Assembly (NCBI GenBank): GCA_019054805.1
Contig: JAHQIY010000008.1
Coordinates: 2,651,501-2,715,500 of the forward strand
From: Brachionus manjavacas
Lineage: Eukaryota > Rotifera > Eurotatoria > Ploima > Brachionidae
Direction: 5' to 3'
Length of the DNA: 64,000 nucleotides
Shown here in pieces: positions 44,829 through 55,353 of this stretch (position 1 is the first letter of the stretch; every line of letters starts with the position of its first letter). Under the pieces are notes generated by a model. That model had not been told where the DNA came from. It saw only the letters and a program-made list of their open reading frames with translations, and made no database searches. Position numbers and translations under genes: made by a program.

Positions 44829-45608
44829 TTTACACGATGGTAGGCCTAGACCTTATGATTGTAGAATTTTAGTCAGACTGCTCCGACTTTGATTTTATCG
44901 GTTTTTACACCCAAAAGTCTACACATTCTCCTGTATCTTAATACTCCCCGACCATAACTTATTATTACATGAATTCAACTTTATACCAGTTGCATGATTG
45001 TTTTTGGTTTATTTCAAAAAAAGTTAATTTTAACATATTTTTATTGATTAAAGAATCACTTATTAGGATAACATCCTTTGGCTTTTTCAATTTCTGAAAC
45101 TCTCTTTGAGAACGAAGAAATTGCCTTTTTAATCTTTTCTAATCTCACTTTTTTTTGCTTTTTTTATCTCTTCAATAAAATCTTCTCTGTTAGTAAATTG
45201 ACAAGGATTCATTAAACTCACAACTTCATTCCATAAGAAATAATCTAGAGGATTTAAATCTGGAGAATTAGCTGGCCATTTATTTTTCTCTAAATATAAA
45301 CGAAAGTTTTTCTGACACCACTTTTGGGAATTTCAAATTTTTGAAAATTAGGTCAACTTTGAAGGTAAAATGACCATAACTTTTGAACGAAAAGTCACAA
45401 AATAAATTTGAAAATAGTTCCAGAATTGTGAGACCATTTCGCACAAGAGGAGTTGGTTTTTTTTCAAAAATAATAAGTTATGGTCGGGAAGTATCAAGAT
45501 ACAGGGGAATGTGTAGACTTTTGGGTGTAAAAACCGATAAAATCAAAGTCGGAGCAGTCTGACTAAAATTCTACAATCATAAGGTCTAGGCCTACCATCG
45601 TGTAAAAC
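44829..45608. mobile_element. Mariner-like element with long inverted arms
   Basis: Arms of about 139 bp (44829-44967 and 45470-45608) are inverted copies of each other with few differences, holding CACGATGGTAGGCCTAGACC and GTCTACACATTC. Between them lies a decayed transposase fragment on the minus strand. Such long arms give a foldback appearance. Further GGGTGA-type matches just outside (44756 and 45618) may be the true outer ends. Confidence 0.8.
45046..45345 (-). pseudogene. Mariner transposase 3' fragment
   Basis: On the minus strand, NKWPANSPDLNPLDYFLWNE is followed by a C-terminal segment with CQFTNREDFIEEIKKA. The PDLNPxDYFLW motif contains the last catalytic Asp of mariner (DD34D-type) transposases. 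The frame contains a stop and the first two catalytic Asp residues are missing, so it is inactive. Confidence 0.85.
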
Positions 45609-45619
45609 ACAGGGTTTCG

Positions 45620-46220
45620 TCACCCATTGCGTTTTGCATCATCCTGCATGCAAATCGCAACTTGTAGTCCTGCTTTGAGAATTTTTTATCAAGCTGAAGA
45701 AGAAATAGAACACAAACTTTGTGTTCACGATGCAATGTACTTGCTTGCTACTGGTAATATATATTTGATAGATTTAGCAGTCTGAATGTACTAAAGACAG
45801 AACCTCGGATTAAAGGATCGTCGTCATTACCTCATAGGAATCTTTATTCGAAAGTTTATTTAATCTTAAATTTTTTTCGAAATGAAGTATTGGAGAAAGA
45901 GGGCTAATGGGACTTAAATTCTTTATATCTAAAAATTCACCAATGTCTGAGTAATAAAATTCAATATCAAAATTTTATTTATTGTTGGGAGTTTACTCTA
46001 TTAATCCCTTGAACTAATAGGGGGAGTCAAAATCTTGCGGAAAATTTGATGACTAAATTTCCGTTTTTAAACAAAACTATGCCATAAATATAAATTTTCA
46101 AAAAAGGTCCCTAAAAGCTGAATTTCTATATATTGTTTTACTCTTATAGATGTCCTAGAATTTAATTTTAATTCACTTTAAAATTTATTTTTTTCATCAT
46201 AAAAGAGCTATTTTTTGAAA
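45620..46220. other. Intergenic stretch between two transposon relics
   Basis: Mixed composition, with a less AT-rich patch at about 45615-45830 that may belong to the mariner-like element. No gene is supported. Confidence 0.4.
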
Positions 46221-46224
46221 TAAA

Positions 46225-46757
46225 TTACAATAATCGCCTTTCCATCTTGGGTTTGCCCACTCTGAACGGACGCAGGGTCAGAAGAGTCATGATCCAAATG
46301 TTTAAGTTTAGAAACGGCTTCAATAGCATAGATTGGGTCAGACCTCCCGCGCATTTCAGCTCGCTTACCCAACCCGGACGAGCCCAGGGTATTAGAGGGC
46401 ACAAGAGGCGTCTCTCCGTCCAAGCACCTACCAACTGCGCCCAACGTGAAAAATTTTTCACAAATCATGTCATCAGAGAGTGGAACAGCATATCTGAGGA
46501 AGTAATCAGTGCCTCGACTGTTAACCAGTTCAAGAACAGTCTCGAAGCTTGGAAGTATTCCAGCGGACAACGTGTTACTAGGTCTTGATTCCTTAATGAC
46601 CGCCGAGACAGCAGCGCCGTCTCCACTCCAAGTATTAAAGAGATATAAACAACAATTATTCTCTAAAGTCAATGTAAAGCAGCTACCATAGACGGCTTCC
46701 GTAGTAAGTCGTCTCCGCAAGCCTGCTTGCTGTAACTTATTATTATTTAATAATAAT
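46225..46757 (+). mobile_element. CR1/L2-like LINE 3' end, family B
   Basis: An open stretch from 46247 to 46588 encodes the LINE C-terminus: LPTLNGRRVRRVMIQMFKF, CAQREKFFTNHVIREWNSI and STVNQFKNSLEAW. The 3' untranslated tail has a potential hairpin (GACGGCTTCCGT...) and ends in TTATTATT/AATAATA repeats at about 46735-46757. GC content is far above the flanks. The preserved frame suggests a rather young, 5'-truncated insertion. Confidence 0.87.
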
Positions 46758-46759
46758 AG

Positions 46760-47635
46760 AAAAACATAAAAAATTCAAAAAAAAATCAATTGATCCAAAT
46801 ACAAAGACAAGATCCGAGATTAATAAAAAAAATTTTTATTATTTTTTATTTTTATTCCCGGATCTTGAAGGCACGAACTTCTACTCGATTTGATTAACTG
46901 CAGTTTAAGCGTAAAAACTAAAATCAACGCAAACATTGCGTTTAGCTAAAAAAGCCATTGCAGTTACTGTGACCAAAACCTCTTAATTATTTGACTCGTT
47001 TTCAATAACAAAAAAAAGAAAAGAATATTTTTTGAATCAAAATTTAAAATAATGTATAGAATATGGTAAACTAAGTGCTTAATGAATACAGCAAAAATTT
47101 ATCAAGTTTAGAAATGGGTAAGTTTTTATTTCAAAATATATCAAATATTCAAAAAATGTTTTTACAAGGAAGTTATTTTATACACTTAAAATAAATTAAT
47201 TTTTAATTCTCTTACCTTTTTGTTTTTATTTAATTTGTGTTTTCATTGAATATTATTTTTGTTTTTATAGCATAACTATCAAATTATTATCATAAAATAA
47301 AGTTTTTTTAACAATATTCAAAATAAATAAATTACTTTATTAAAAATTTCAGTTATTTAAATATTACCGATAAAATTTGTTTAATATAGTTTAAATAACA
47401 TTATTTTATTAAATTTCGATTTTATTCAGATAATTTTTTTAAAATATCAATGCAAATTATTAGAGAATATATGAACACAAATTATTTGATTAATATAATT
47501 TATTTATTTCATTTATTTATTTGTTTATCTGTGACTAGTTAAAGCTACTTTATATTAAAAAAAAATCAAAAGTAAGAAATCCAAAAAAAAATCAAAGTAA
47601 GAAAATGTAAAAAAAATTTAAAATAATTTTAAATA
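46760..47635. other. AT-rich intergenic stretch
   Basis: No gene or repeat structure is supported. Confidence 0.5.
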
Positions 47636-47639
47636 ACGC

Positions 47640-47815
47640 AAATCAAACAAAAGTTCTACGGCGAATATTTAGAGAATGATACTCAATATCAAAATGCCAG
47701 CAAAAACAAAAAAATTCATCTCTGGCATAGCGTTTCATATACGAATGTCACGCTCCGAGGGCGACTATATATCTCCTTCTGCAGTTAAAAATATTATTAT
47801 TACTATTATAAAATA
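47640..47815 (+). mobile_element. LINE 3' untranslated tail, family A-like
   Basis: Non-coding, but it follows the same skeleton as the tail at 44655-44735: a CTGGCATAGCG block, a CTCCGAGGGCG block in place of CTCCACGGGC, then CTGCAGTTAAA leading into (ATT)n. It looks like a solo 3' tail of the same LINE family. Confidence 0.55.
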
Positions 47816-47819
47816 TATA

Positions 47820-49080
47820 AAAAATTAAAATAAATAAATAGATAAATTACTTTTAAAAAGTGGCAGCTTATTTTAATTATTACTATTTATTCTTTTGTGT
47901 TTATTTATACCCAATGAACCATCAAAAAATTTTAGGTGAAAGCATGATGTTTTTTCTAATGGCATCGTTTTTATTAAAAAAAAAATTTAATCGATTTGAG
48001 AATTAATTTTTTATTAATTAGGAAAAAAGAATTGTATTTATATGAATTATTTATACTCCAAGCATTTACCAACTCATAAAAGTATAAATTTAAATTGTTT
48101 CCTTTAAAAAATTAATGCATCGAAGCTATTTTAGTTTAATTTTATTTATTTTTAGCATCTTTAAAGTACATTTCGACTTTTACCTGAAATTTTAAAAGTT
48201 TTATTTTAATTTTTTATTTAAATAGCTGAAAAGAAACAAAAAATTGTTTAATAACAATTTAAAAAACAATATTTCTTTATTTATTTAACTTTTTGTTACT
48301 CAGCGAACTAAAAGTTAATTGAATTTTTTTTATGGTCACTATGGATAACATATTTTAAATTTTATAATTTTTAAAAGTAATTTTAGGAACAAATAAATTG
48401 ATTTTTTTTAAATTACTTCATATATACATCACTACTCATTTATTCTAAAACAATTTTAAAGCCATGAAAAAAATCTTTTGTAATAAAAAAATCATACTGA
48501 TTATAGCAAAATTCTCAAGAAAAAAATCTAATTTTATTTAGGGATGACACAAAAATTATTGAAATTTTTCCTGACTTGAAATAATAGACTTAATTTTTCA
48601 CACTAATTTAGAAAAACTATTCCCTTGATTTTATTATTTATCCTCAGATAAATTGATTTTAAAATTGAATTAATTAAACAAATTGAATTTGTTTTACAAT
48701 TAATGGCTTCTTGATCAAATTTTGCATACAAGGCTGATTAATTTTTCATACAATTTATGTCATGTATAAAATTTCTGAAAAATTATCTATAACAATAAGA
48801 ATAAATTAAAAAGTTAGCTCAAGAATCAATTAAATAATTAGATACTAAAATTTAATAATTTTTTATTTTTTTTATTTTATAAGCATATTATTAATTTTAA
48901 ATCTTTTTTGTTTAATTGCAATTTTATTACATTTCACCACATTGACTGATTATTACCTTAAAAAAATATTTCAATTGCTTTTATATCAATGTTAAGTTCT
49001 AAATTAAATAATGTTTGCATTTATATTTTAATAAACATTTTTTTATCAAAAATTTAATTTAGAAGTATCATTGCTTTAAC
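47820..49080. other. AT-rich intergenic stretch
   Basis: No gene is supported; long A and T runs throughout. Confidence 0.5.
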
Positions 49081-49088
49081 AAAAAAAA

Positions 49089-49909
49089 TTATACTGGTAT
49101 TTTGGGCTTATGATTAGGAGCAGTTGGCACATTTTCTACTTTTCTTACTACTAACATTCCATCAATAACCCTTCCTTTAATAAAATAACAATAGAGAAAT
49201 TTTTTGCTACAATCAAATTTTTTAAATTACCAAAAACTACATGCTTTCCATCCAAAAAATCGCACTTGGTACATGTAATGAAAAATTGGCACCCGTTTGT
49301 ATCCTTACCACTGTTTGCCTTAAATTTCAAGCAATATTTTCGGAATTATATGCGAAAAAAGTGCTAACCATCGAAAGAAGACCCGGTCCAGTGTGTTTTA
49401 GCGAAAAATTCTCATCTGCAAAAGCACCTCCATAAATAGACATTAATCCGGTACCATCATTCTATCCGTAAAAAAAATTAAAAGTATGGCTGAATAATGC
49501 GCCAATTTAAAACAATGGCCATTTCAAATTAAATTGGTTTAAAAACTAAAGTAGTTTTACATTTACAAAATCCCCTCCTTGGATCATGAAATCTTTGATT
49601 ACTCTAACATATCAAAAATTAATTGAGTTGACACTAAATTGGATATTTTTAAACCTGTGGAATGTAGCTCCTTTGAATCCGATGGGCACTCCATCTTTTT
49701 TGTATTCTCCAGTGCAAAATTGACGAAAATTCTCGGCTGTTTTTGGAACCACATCAGCAAAAAGTTCAAATTTAATTCTTCCTACTTCCTTCATAGACAA
49801 AATTTGCATCAATTAAAGGTTCAAATTTGCGCAGAAAACTTACTGTAGTTCCGATGGTAATGTCAAAAAAAACAACAGGATTTGAAGCGTTTGGTCTATT
49901 ATCAACCAT
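49089..49909 (-). CDS. PPIH: Cyclophilin H (spliceosomal PPIase), six exons
   Basis: A peptidyl-prolyl isomerase that binds PRPF4/PRPF3 in the U4/U6.U5 tri-snRNP (family knowledge). Exons: 49909-49844, 49788-49655, 49603-49567, 49461-49369, 49318-49231, 49174-49089. Phases agree throughout and the total is 167 residues (human 177). Landmarks: [59 protein letters not shown] (active-site Arg and Phe/Gln), [36 protein letters not shown] and [15 protein letters not shown]. The Thr/Lys-x-Asp surface and the GEYKKDG insertion fit PPIH rather than PPIA. It ends at Val-stop, about eight residues before the usual last strand (VISQCG-like). Introns are 50-107 bp. Confidence 0.95.
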
Positions 49910-49914
49910 TTTTT

Positions 49915-52685
49915 TAAAATTAATTAAAATTTTTGATGTTTCAAATTTACATTATTAGTCATAAGATATTATAAAGTTATTTTTGCAAGCTTTTACTCAA
50001 TAAATCAAAAAGCTTGTATTTATTTGTCTGCATTTATTTAAATAAATGACGTAAAACCAGGTAATTTTGCTAAAGCGAAAATAATTACATGTGATTATGG
50101 GCCTACGGGCTACCTGTTTAGATAAAAGCTCTGTCTAGTCTGAAAACTATTCAAAAACGAATATTTGAATCACATGAAATCAAAGTAAGCAAATTTTAAA
50201 TTTAATTAAAGAGTTGCGAAAGATCGGGGTTTAAAGCCACTGCAAATACTTCAAGTTTTTAATTAATATATTTGGTTTTAAATTGAATAGAAAGAAATTC
50301 TAACAGGTTGTTAACAGGTTGATTTTGTTGCTATTTTCTTAGATTTTTCTATTATTCTGTGATTACTTTTGGGTCATAAACACAATGTATTCAATTGGCG
50401 AAATTTTTCTACAAAGAAAAATAACAAGTTTCGATTTAATTTCAAATGAATAGAAAAAAAAACTTTATAATATTTTAAAAACAAAGCTAAACGAAACAAA
50501 ACAAAAACTTGCAGCTTCTTTACTAATAAAAGACTTTGGAATTTATTCCAATAATCACAAGTCTCACTTAAGTAAGCTTTGAAATTGATACTTTTTAAAG
50601 GCCTTTAATTCTCTCTTTTTTATTGAAATTGTTCTAAAATATAACTCTTGAAACAAAAATAATTTTGGGACCTTAGCGAAAAAAAACTTTTTTCTTTCAT
50701 CTAATTAATTGCTCTTTTTTAGAATTTGAAAACAATTTTCAAAACAGCTATTTATTTGGGGGAATTGGAAGAATTTTTTTTAAATAAAGCTTTAAAATTT
50801 AAGATTTATCATGCGATGGAAATTATGAGGAAGTGTTGACAAAGGTTTGATCGTTTAAGTTCTTCGCAAAGAATACTTGTCACTTCCTTCTTGTTTGAAA
50901 ACAATTATTTTTTTCATTATTTTAGTGAACACTTCTTGGGTGATTGAAAATGAATAAAATTTATTCAATCTTCATGGATAGACAATGAGATGAAACTTTT
51001 AAAAAAACATTTTCCTTTTTTTCCTTTTTGTAATTAATGGTAATTTTAATCATTATATTAAAACTTAAACGGGGTCCGTGGTTTAGGTATTTAGGGATGC
51101 TGAAAGTTAGAAAAATATTAGTTAAATTTAAAATTTATATTTAAAATATTGATTAATTAAAACCTTTTTTTATTGCCATCAAGAACAAAAAGTACACAAA
51201 GAAACAGGGCCAAATAAAATAATATTCTGAAAAAGTACAAAAAGGAAGAGAGCCTAAAAAATTTAAATTATGATAAAGTATAGAAAGTACAGAAATGGTT
51301 TTAACTTTTTAATATTCTCATAGTCTAAATCTTTAGTTTATGGGTCTCTTATAAGTAGATAATATTTTCTATAATTCCTTAGTTAATAAATTTTCCATTA
51401 ACAAAAAAATTATTAATCTTCTTCAGGAATTTTCTAAATTAACTAATTGTTATGTAAAAAAAAACTATTTTATTATTTTTTCTAATTTGTTTTTGTAAAA
51501 TGTTTTTTATGAATCATGCTATGTTGAATAGCAGAAATTTTTGTTCAAAAGAGTCCAATTTTTTATCAACCGAGCCGGGTTTTTGGCTATGGCAAACCTT
51601 TATTTGTTTTTCGAGAACAAAAGTTAACAAAGATGTCTCTAATTGACACCAAGGTAGAATAGAGAGAACATGTTTATTTTTACTTTATTTATTAAGCATT
51701 TGAGGTAGACTTTAGGCAATTCAGAATCGAACTAAGTCTTTTTTTTCACCAAAAATGAAAATCAAGTACAAGCTTTACAACAAAAAGAACATTTGGACAT
51801 AAATTTAAAAGAGTCTTGATTTTTTTGTCATTTTTGTCTTCAAGGGCTTTCTAAAATGAAAAAATAATATTTATTTTTTTTAAATTAATTTATTGTTATT
51901 TAATTAAAAAGAAGAATCTTTTCAGAGTTGTTTCTGTAAATTGGGTTTAAGTGAAGATTTATTGAGTAGTGGAAATTTGTAATGGTGGAGAGCGAGGGAG
52001 GTTAGAAACAATTTGAATGGCTTGGCAAAGAAAACATGCGATTCCAATTAGGCTCAGGAAACGATTTTTTGTTGCTGGTTATTTAAAGAGAAATCGAAGC
52101 GTAAAGTACAACGAAATTTATCGTTTGCTTGTTTGGTTTACTCAAATCAAACAAATAAATGTATCGGCATTTTTAGGCTCTAAGAAAAAATGATAAATAA
52201 TTTATTAAGAAAATAAACAAAGCAAAACAGAAAAAAGCATCAAGCGTTTCCCTAGTGGAATTGAAATCACATGACATTCCGGTTAAAGTTGAACATTTAG
52301 AGTTGGTCTTGCGTTAAGCGTTGTCATTCGACTCAACTCGAATTTGTTCACCTGGCTGATAGCGAATTCGCTACTAGCTTTGCAAATTAACTTTAAACTA
52401 ATAAAACAATTAACTCTTTTTTTTTCTCTCTCTTTTTTTTTCAATTTTTTTTCTCTAACACAAAAGGCCTCGAGTGCCAAATAATTTCTCGACAACTAAA
52501 TAATACCTATTGAAAACTTTTTGTTGGAACAAATTTGAATTCGAAAATACAACTAAAAAAGAAAGAGAAAAAAACTAGCTCCGAGATAGAGCACCAGAAT
52601 CGAGAGAACTAGCTTTAATAGAATAGCAGTTTTGTTGGCAAAAACAAAAGTTAATCAAATTTAAATATTCTTTGTTAAATGGAAC
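49915..52685. other. Intergenic region left of the AP-2 locus
   Basis: No gene is supported. It includes a partial dispersed repeat (51070-51257) and from about 52.0 kb becomes less AT-rich, as does all sequence up to the AP-2 gene. Confidence 0.5.
51070..51257. repeat. Partial copy of the 41.8 kb MITE-like repeat
   Basis: The right end, with GTACACAAAGAAACAGGGCC and ATATTCTGAAAAAGTACAAA, lines up with 41935-41985 (GTACAAAAAGAAGCAGGACA and AATTCTAATAAAGTACAAAA). The left end of the unit is not recognisable. Confidence 0.55.
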
Positions 52686-52688
52686 TTT

Positions 52689-52714
52689 TTTCTCTCTCTC
52701 TCTCTCTCTCTCTT
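52689..52714. repeat. (TC)n tract
   Basis: An almost pure TC dinucleotide run of about 25 bp, one of several GA/CT tracts on both sides of the AP-2 gene. Confidence 0.9.
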
Positions 52715-53540
52715 CAATTTTTGTCGTAATGTAACTGTTTTAGAGCTCATTAAAGTTGGCAATAAAAGAAGAAAAGAAAATAAATAAATCATGAAATAAT
52801 AAGTCATTTTTTTGCCATTTTTTTTAATTCAGAAGAAAATTTTCTACGTAGAGGTACCTTTGGTGACTGTTTGGAAATGTGAATTTTTCGCATAGAAGCA
52901 ATTAGGTGATTTGAACATGCGAAATTGTTCTCTTGGAGAAACAGTCAACAAAATTGCAAAAAACTAAGACAGCACTTTATTTGTGGAGCTAGCAGCGTGA
53001 GTTTGCTAAGCCAATTTGAGGTTCTAAGGTGTTTTGTTTGTAGACGACCGGTCAGCACTCTCTCTCGAGTCATTACTGGCCCGTCTGCTACTAGATAAAA
53101 TTCCATTTTCAGCCAATTTTCTACTCAGTTGATCATCACATCGTCAGAACTCGGTCAGGGGCATATTTGAAATTTATTTCCTAATTGAAATTAGAGTTCA
53201 ATAGCGCTCAAATTAGGCGTCAAAAGTCAAAAGAATTTTAGTTTATCTTGAAACCAGCAAACAACAATAACAGAACAGAGCAGAACAAAACAAAAAAGGT
53301 ATTTTTTGTTCAAAAGAGTTGGCTTTAATTACACGGTACACAAATGACCCGGGGTAACTTGTTGCTCATAGCCATCGAGTGCTTTGTGTCTTAGTCATTC
53401 GAATTCTCACAAAATCTTACCAAAAAGAATATCAAGGGATCAAGCGGCACATGTCTAGCACTGCAAGGACCAAAATCGACAGAAAAAAAACCCAAAAGGC
53501 CCTTGTTACATTTTCATAATTTTTGTTTAGTCTTTTAAAT
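52715..53540. other. Less AT-rich non-coding DNA upstream of AP-2
   Basis: Noticeably higher in C and G than most of the window, with no open coding frame. This could be a conserved regulatory region or 5' untranslated sequence of the AP-2 gene, but no specific site can be assigned by eye. Confidence 0.35.
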
Positions 53541-53544
53541 TTTT

Positions 53545-53905
53545 TTTTTGCTCCTTGTAGTAGACCCTTTGCTTTTACCCTTGCTTCTCTCCATTTCATC
53601 CCCATTTAGGGTGAACTCTAATGCCTCTGAGGCCTTCATACAAGGTCATTGTTTTTTCCTCTCGTTCTATGTACATGTTCAAGCTACAGCAGACATAAAT
53701 TTTAGTTGTTTCCCCTTGCTCGGTCCTTGTGAAGCACAGGATGGTTAATTTGGACTTGCACTCTAGTCGATCTTTTGCCTTTATCTTTGCTTCTCTCCAC
53801 GTCATTTCCTTTTCAGTGGGCTTTGTCGCCTTTGAAGTGTTCATTGAAGGACTCTTTTTGGTGAGCAGTGTTTCTTTCATTCTAAGTGCATGTTACAAGC
53901 CACCA
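53545..53905 (-). mobile_element. RTE-like LINE tail, present twice in tandem
   Basis: The minus strand from about 53905 reads LRMKETLLTKKSP, then after a deletion EMTWREAKIKAKDRLECK. It matches LRMKETRIPKRAF and MTWREARLKAKDRLEWK of the relic at 15.7-15.9 kb. Immediately beyond (53690-53545), a second, more degraded copy of the same tail follows, recognisable as EHVHRT... and KWREARVKAK. Both lack the sequence between the LRMKET block and WREA that the 15 kb copy retains. Nothing of the RT core is present. Confidence 0.8.
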
Positions 53906-53909
53906 CAGT

Positions 53910-55350
53910 CTTTTATCTTGATGAATACTGTTCAAGCTTCTTCTATCAGTCTCAAGCACCCCCCTCCCACATACGCACACAATGTTGCTTTTACTCCACT
54001 GTTGTACAGCTTAAGCTTGTTTTGTTTGTTGTAGCTGGCTGACTTTCAGTCTGGTCAGAGTCTAGTTAAGGAATCTTTTGCTCTGGGCGGTCTACTCTAA
54101 ATATATTTATGTGAAGCCAGTTTTAGTTAAATGAACAAATTGGAATAGATTCTATCAAAGTCAAGGTAAGCACCTAAAAGGTGATGAGTGTCCTATCTGC
54201 TGTGTCCTTGTGTGAGCGAAAGAAGGAATCTTGCAAATTGCGAGAGTTAGAGGGGGGAGGGGGGAGAGAGAGAGATTTCCGCACTAAACGGGATATTAAA
54301 TCGCAAGTACTTTGCCTATTAATTCCCATTATCAGCGAGAGAAGAAAGAAAAAGAAATAAATTAGGATTTTGTTTCAATTAAAAGTTAGTTGAAGAGAGA
54401 TAATAGAAGGCTTTGAATAGAAGAATAGATAATGAAATCACAATGAGAATTAAGTAGAAGAGAATATTTGCCATAATAGCCAATTTTATCAAAGAACAAC
54501 AACAACTCACAACAAAAAAAGAAAAGAAAGAAAAAAGAAAAATCTTCTTATCTATTTAGTAAGCTTGTTGAGAAAAAGAATAGCTAGTCAGAATGAGCGC
54601 ACAGACACTGGCTTATTAGCTAAGAGACGCTTTAGCTGATTTAGATGATGGCACTCGAAATAGTAGAAGAGTAGTAGCAGTCCCATGCTCCAGCACTGAG
54701 ACTTTGACTATTTAAGCCTAGATGTTTTTACACACACATTTAACTAAGTCCATTAATCAACTAAAGCTAATGCCTTGTGCAAACACATTGCCATCATTAG
54801 ATGCACATCTAGACTACTATTCCTATGGCCACAGTGGAAAATGAATTTTTTGTACGGATTACGTTATCTGCAAAGAAAACATTGTTTGTTTATTAATCAA
54901 GCTAGTTAATAGGTGTAAAATTGGCTGAGTGAGTGAGTGAATGAATGAGTGACGAAGAAAAACAATCAAGGATTTAAATTTTTTTTTTTTCTAAAAGTTT
55001 ATTTTAAAAAAGTGATGATAAGATAAATGTGCGTGCTAATGTGGAGAGAAAATATTTGAAGCGATTTTGTTTGCGAAGGTGTCCAATGTGTGACGTGCTT
55101 CAATAGCAAAAGATCTAAATTGTGTTGCACACCAAAAATTGTGGCGATACGATCTAGAATTTTTGTCTCTTTTTTTGTTGTTTTTGTTGACGCGATTGTC
55201 ATCTAGAAACACAGGCCATAAAAAATTCTTCTTTTTCTTCTTCTTGTTCTTTTTTGTCGTCATCACCAAATAGAATTGTGATGATGCCGGACCCCTGCGC
55301 TCCTTTCAGATTCTATCTTATCTAACTTTAGATTATTAAATTATTGGATT
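53910..55350. promoter_or_regulatory. Probable AP-2 promoter and 5' UTR region
   Basis: The 1.4 kb before the AP-2 start codon contains a G-rich run followed by (AG)n at about 54248-54276, further AGAGA-rich patches (54340-54560) and GAGTGAGTGAGTGAATGAAT at 54929. There is no TATA box that I can pick out from the AT background, and no start site can be fixed. Confidence 0.35.
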
Positions 55351-55353
55351 AAA

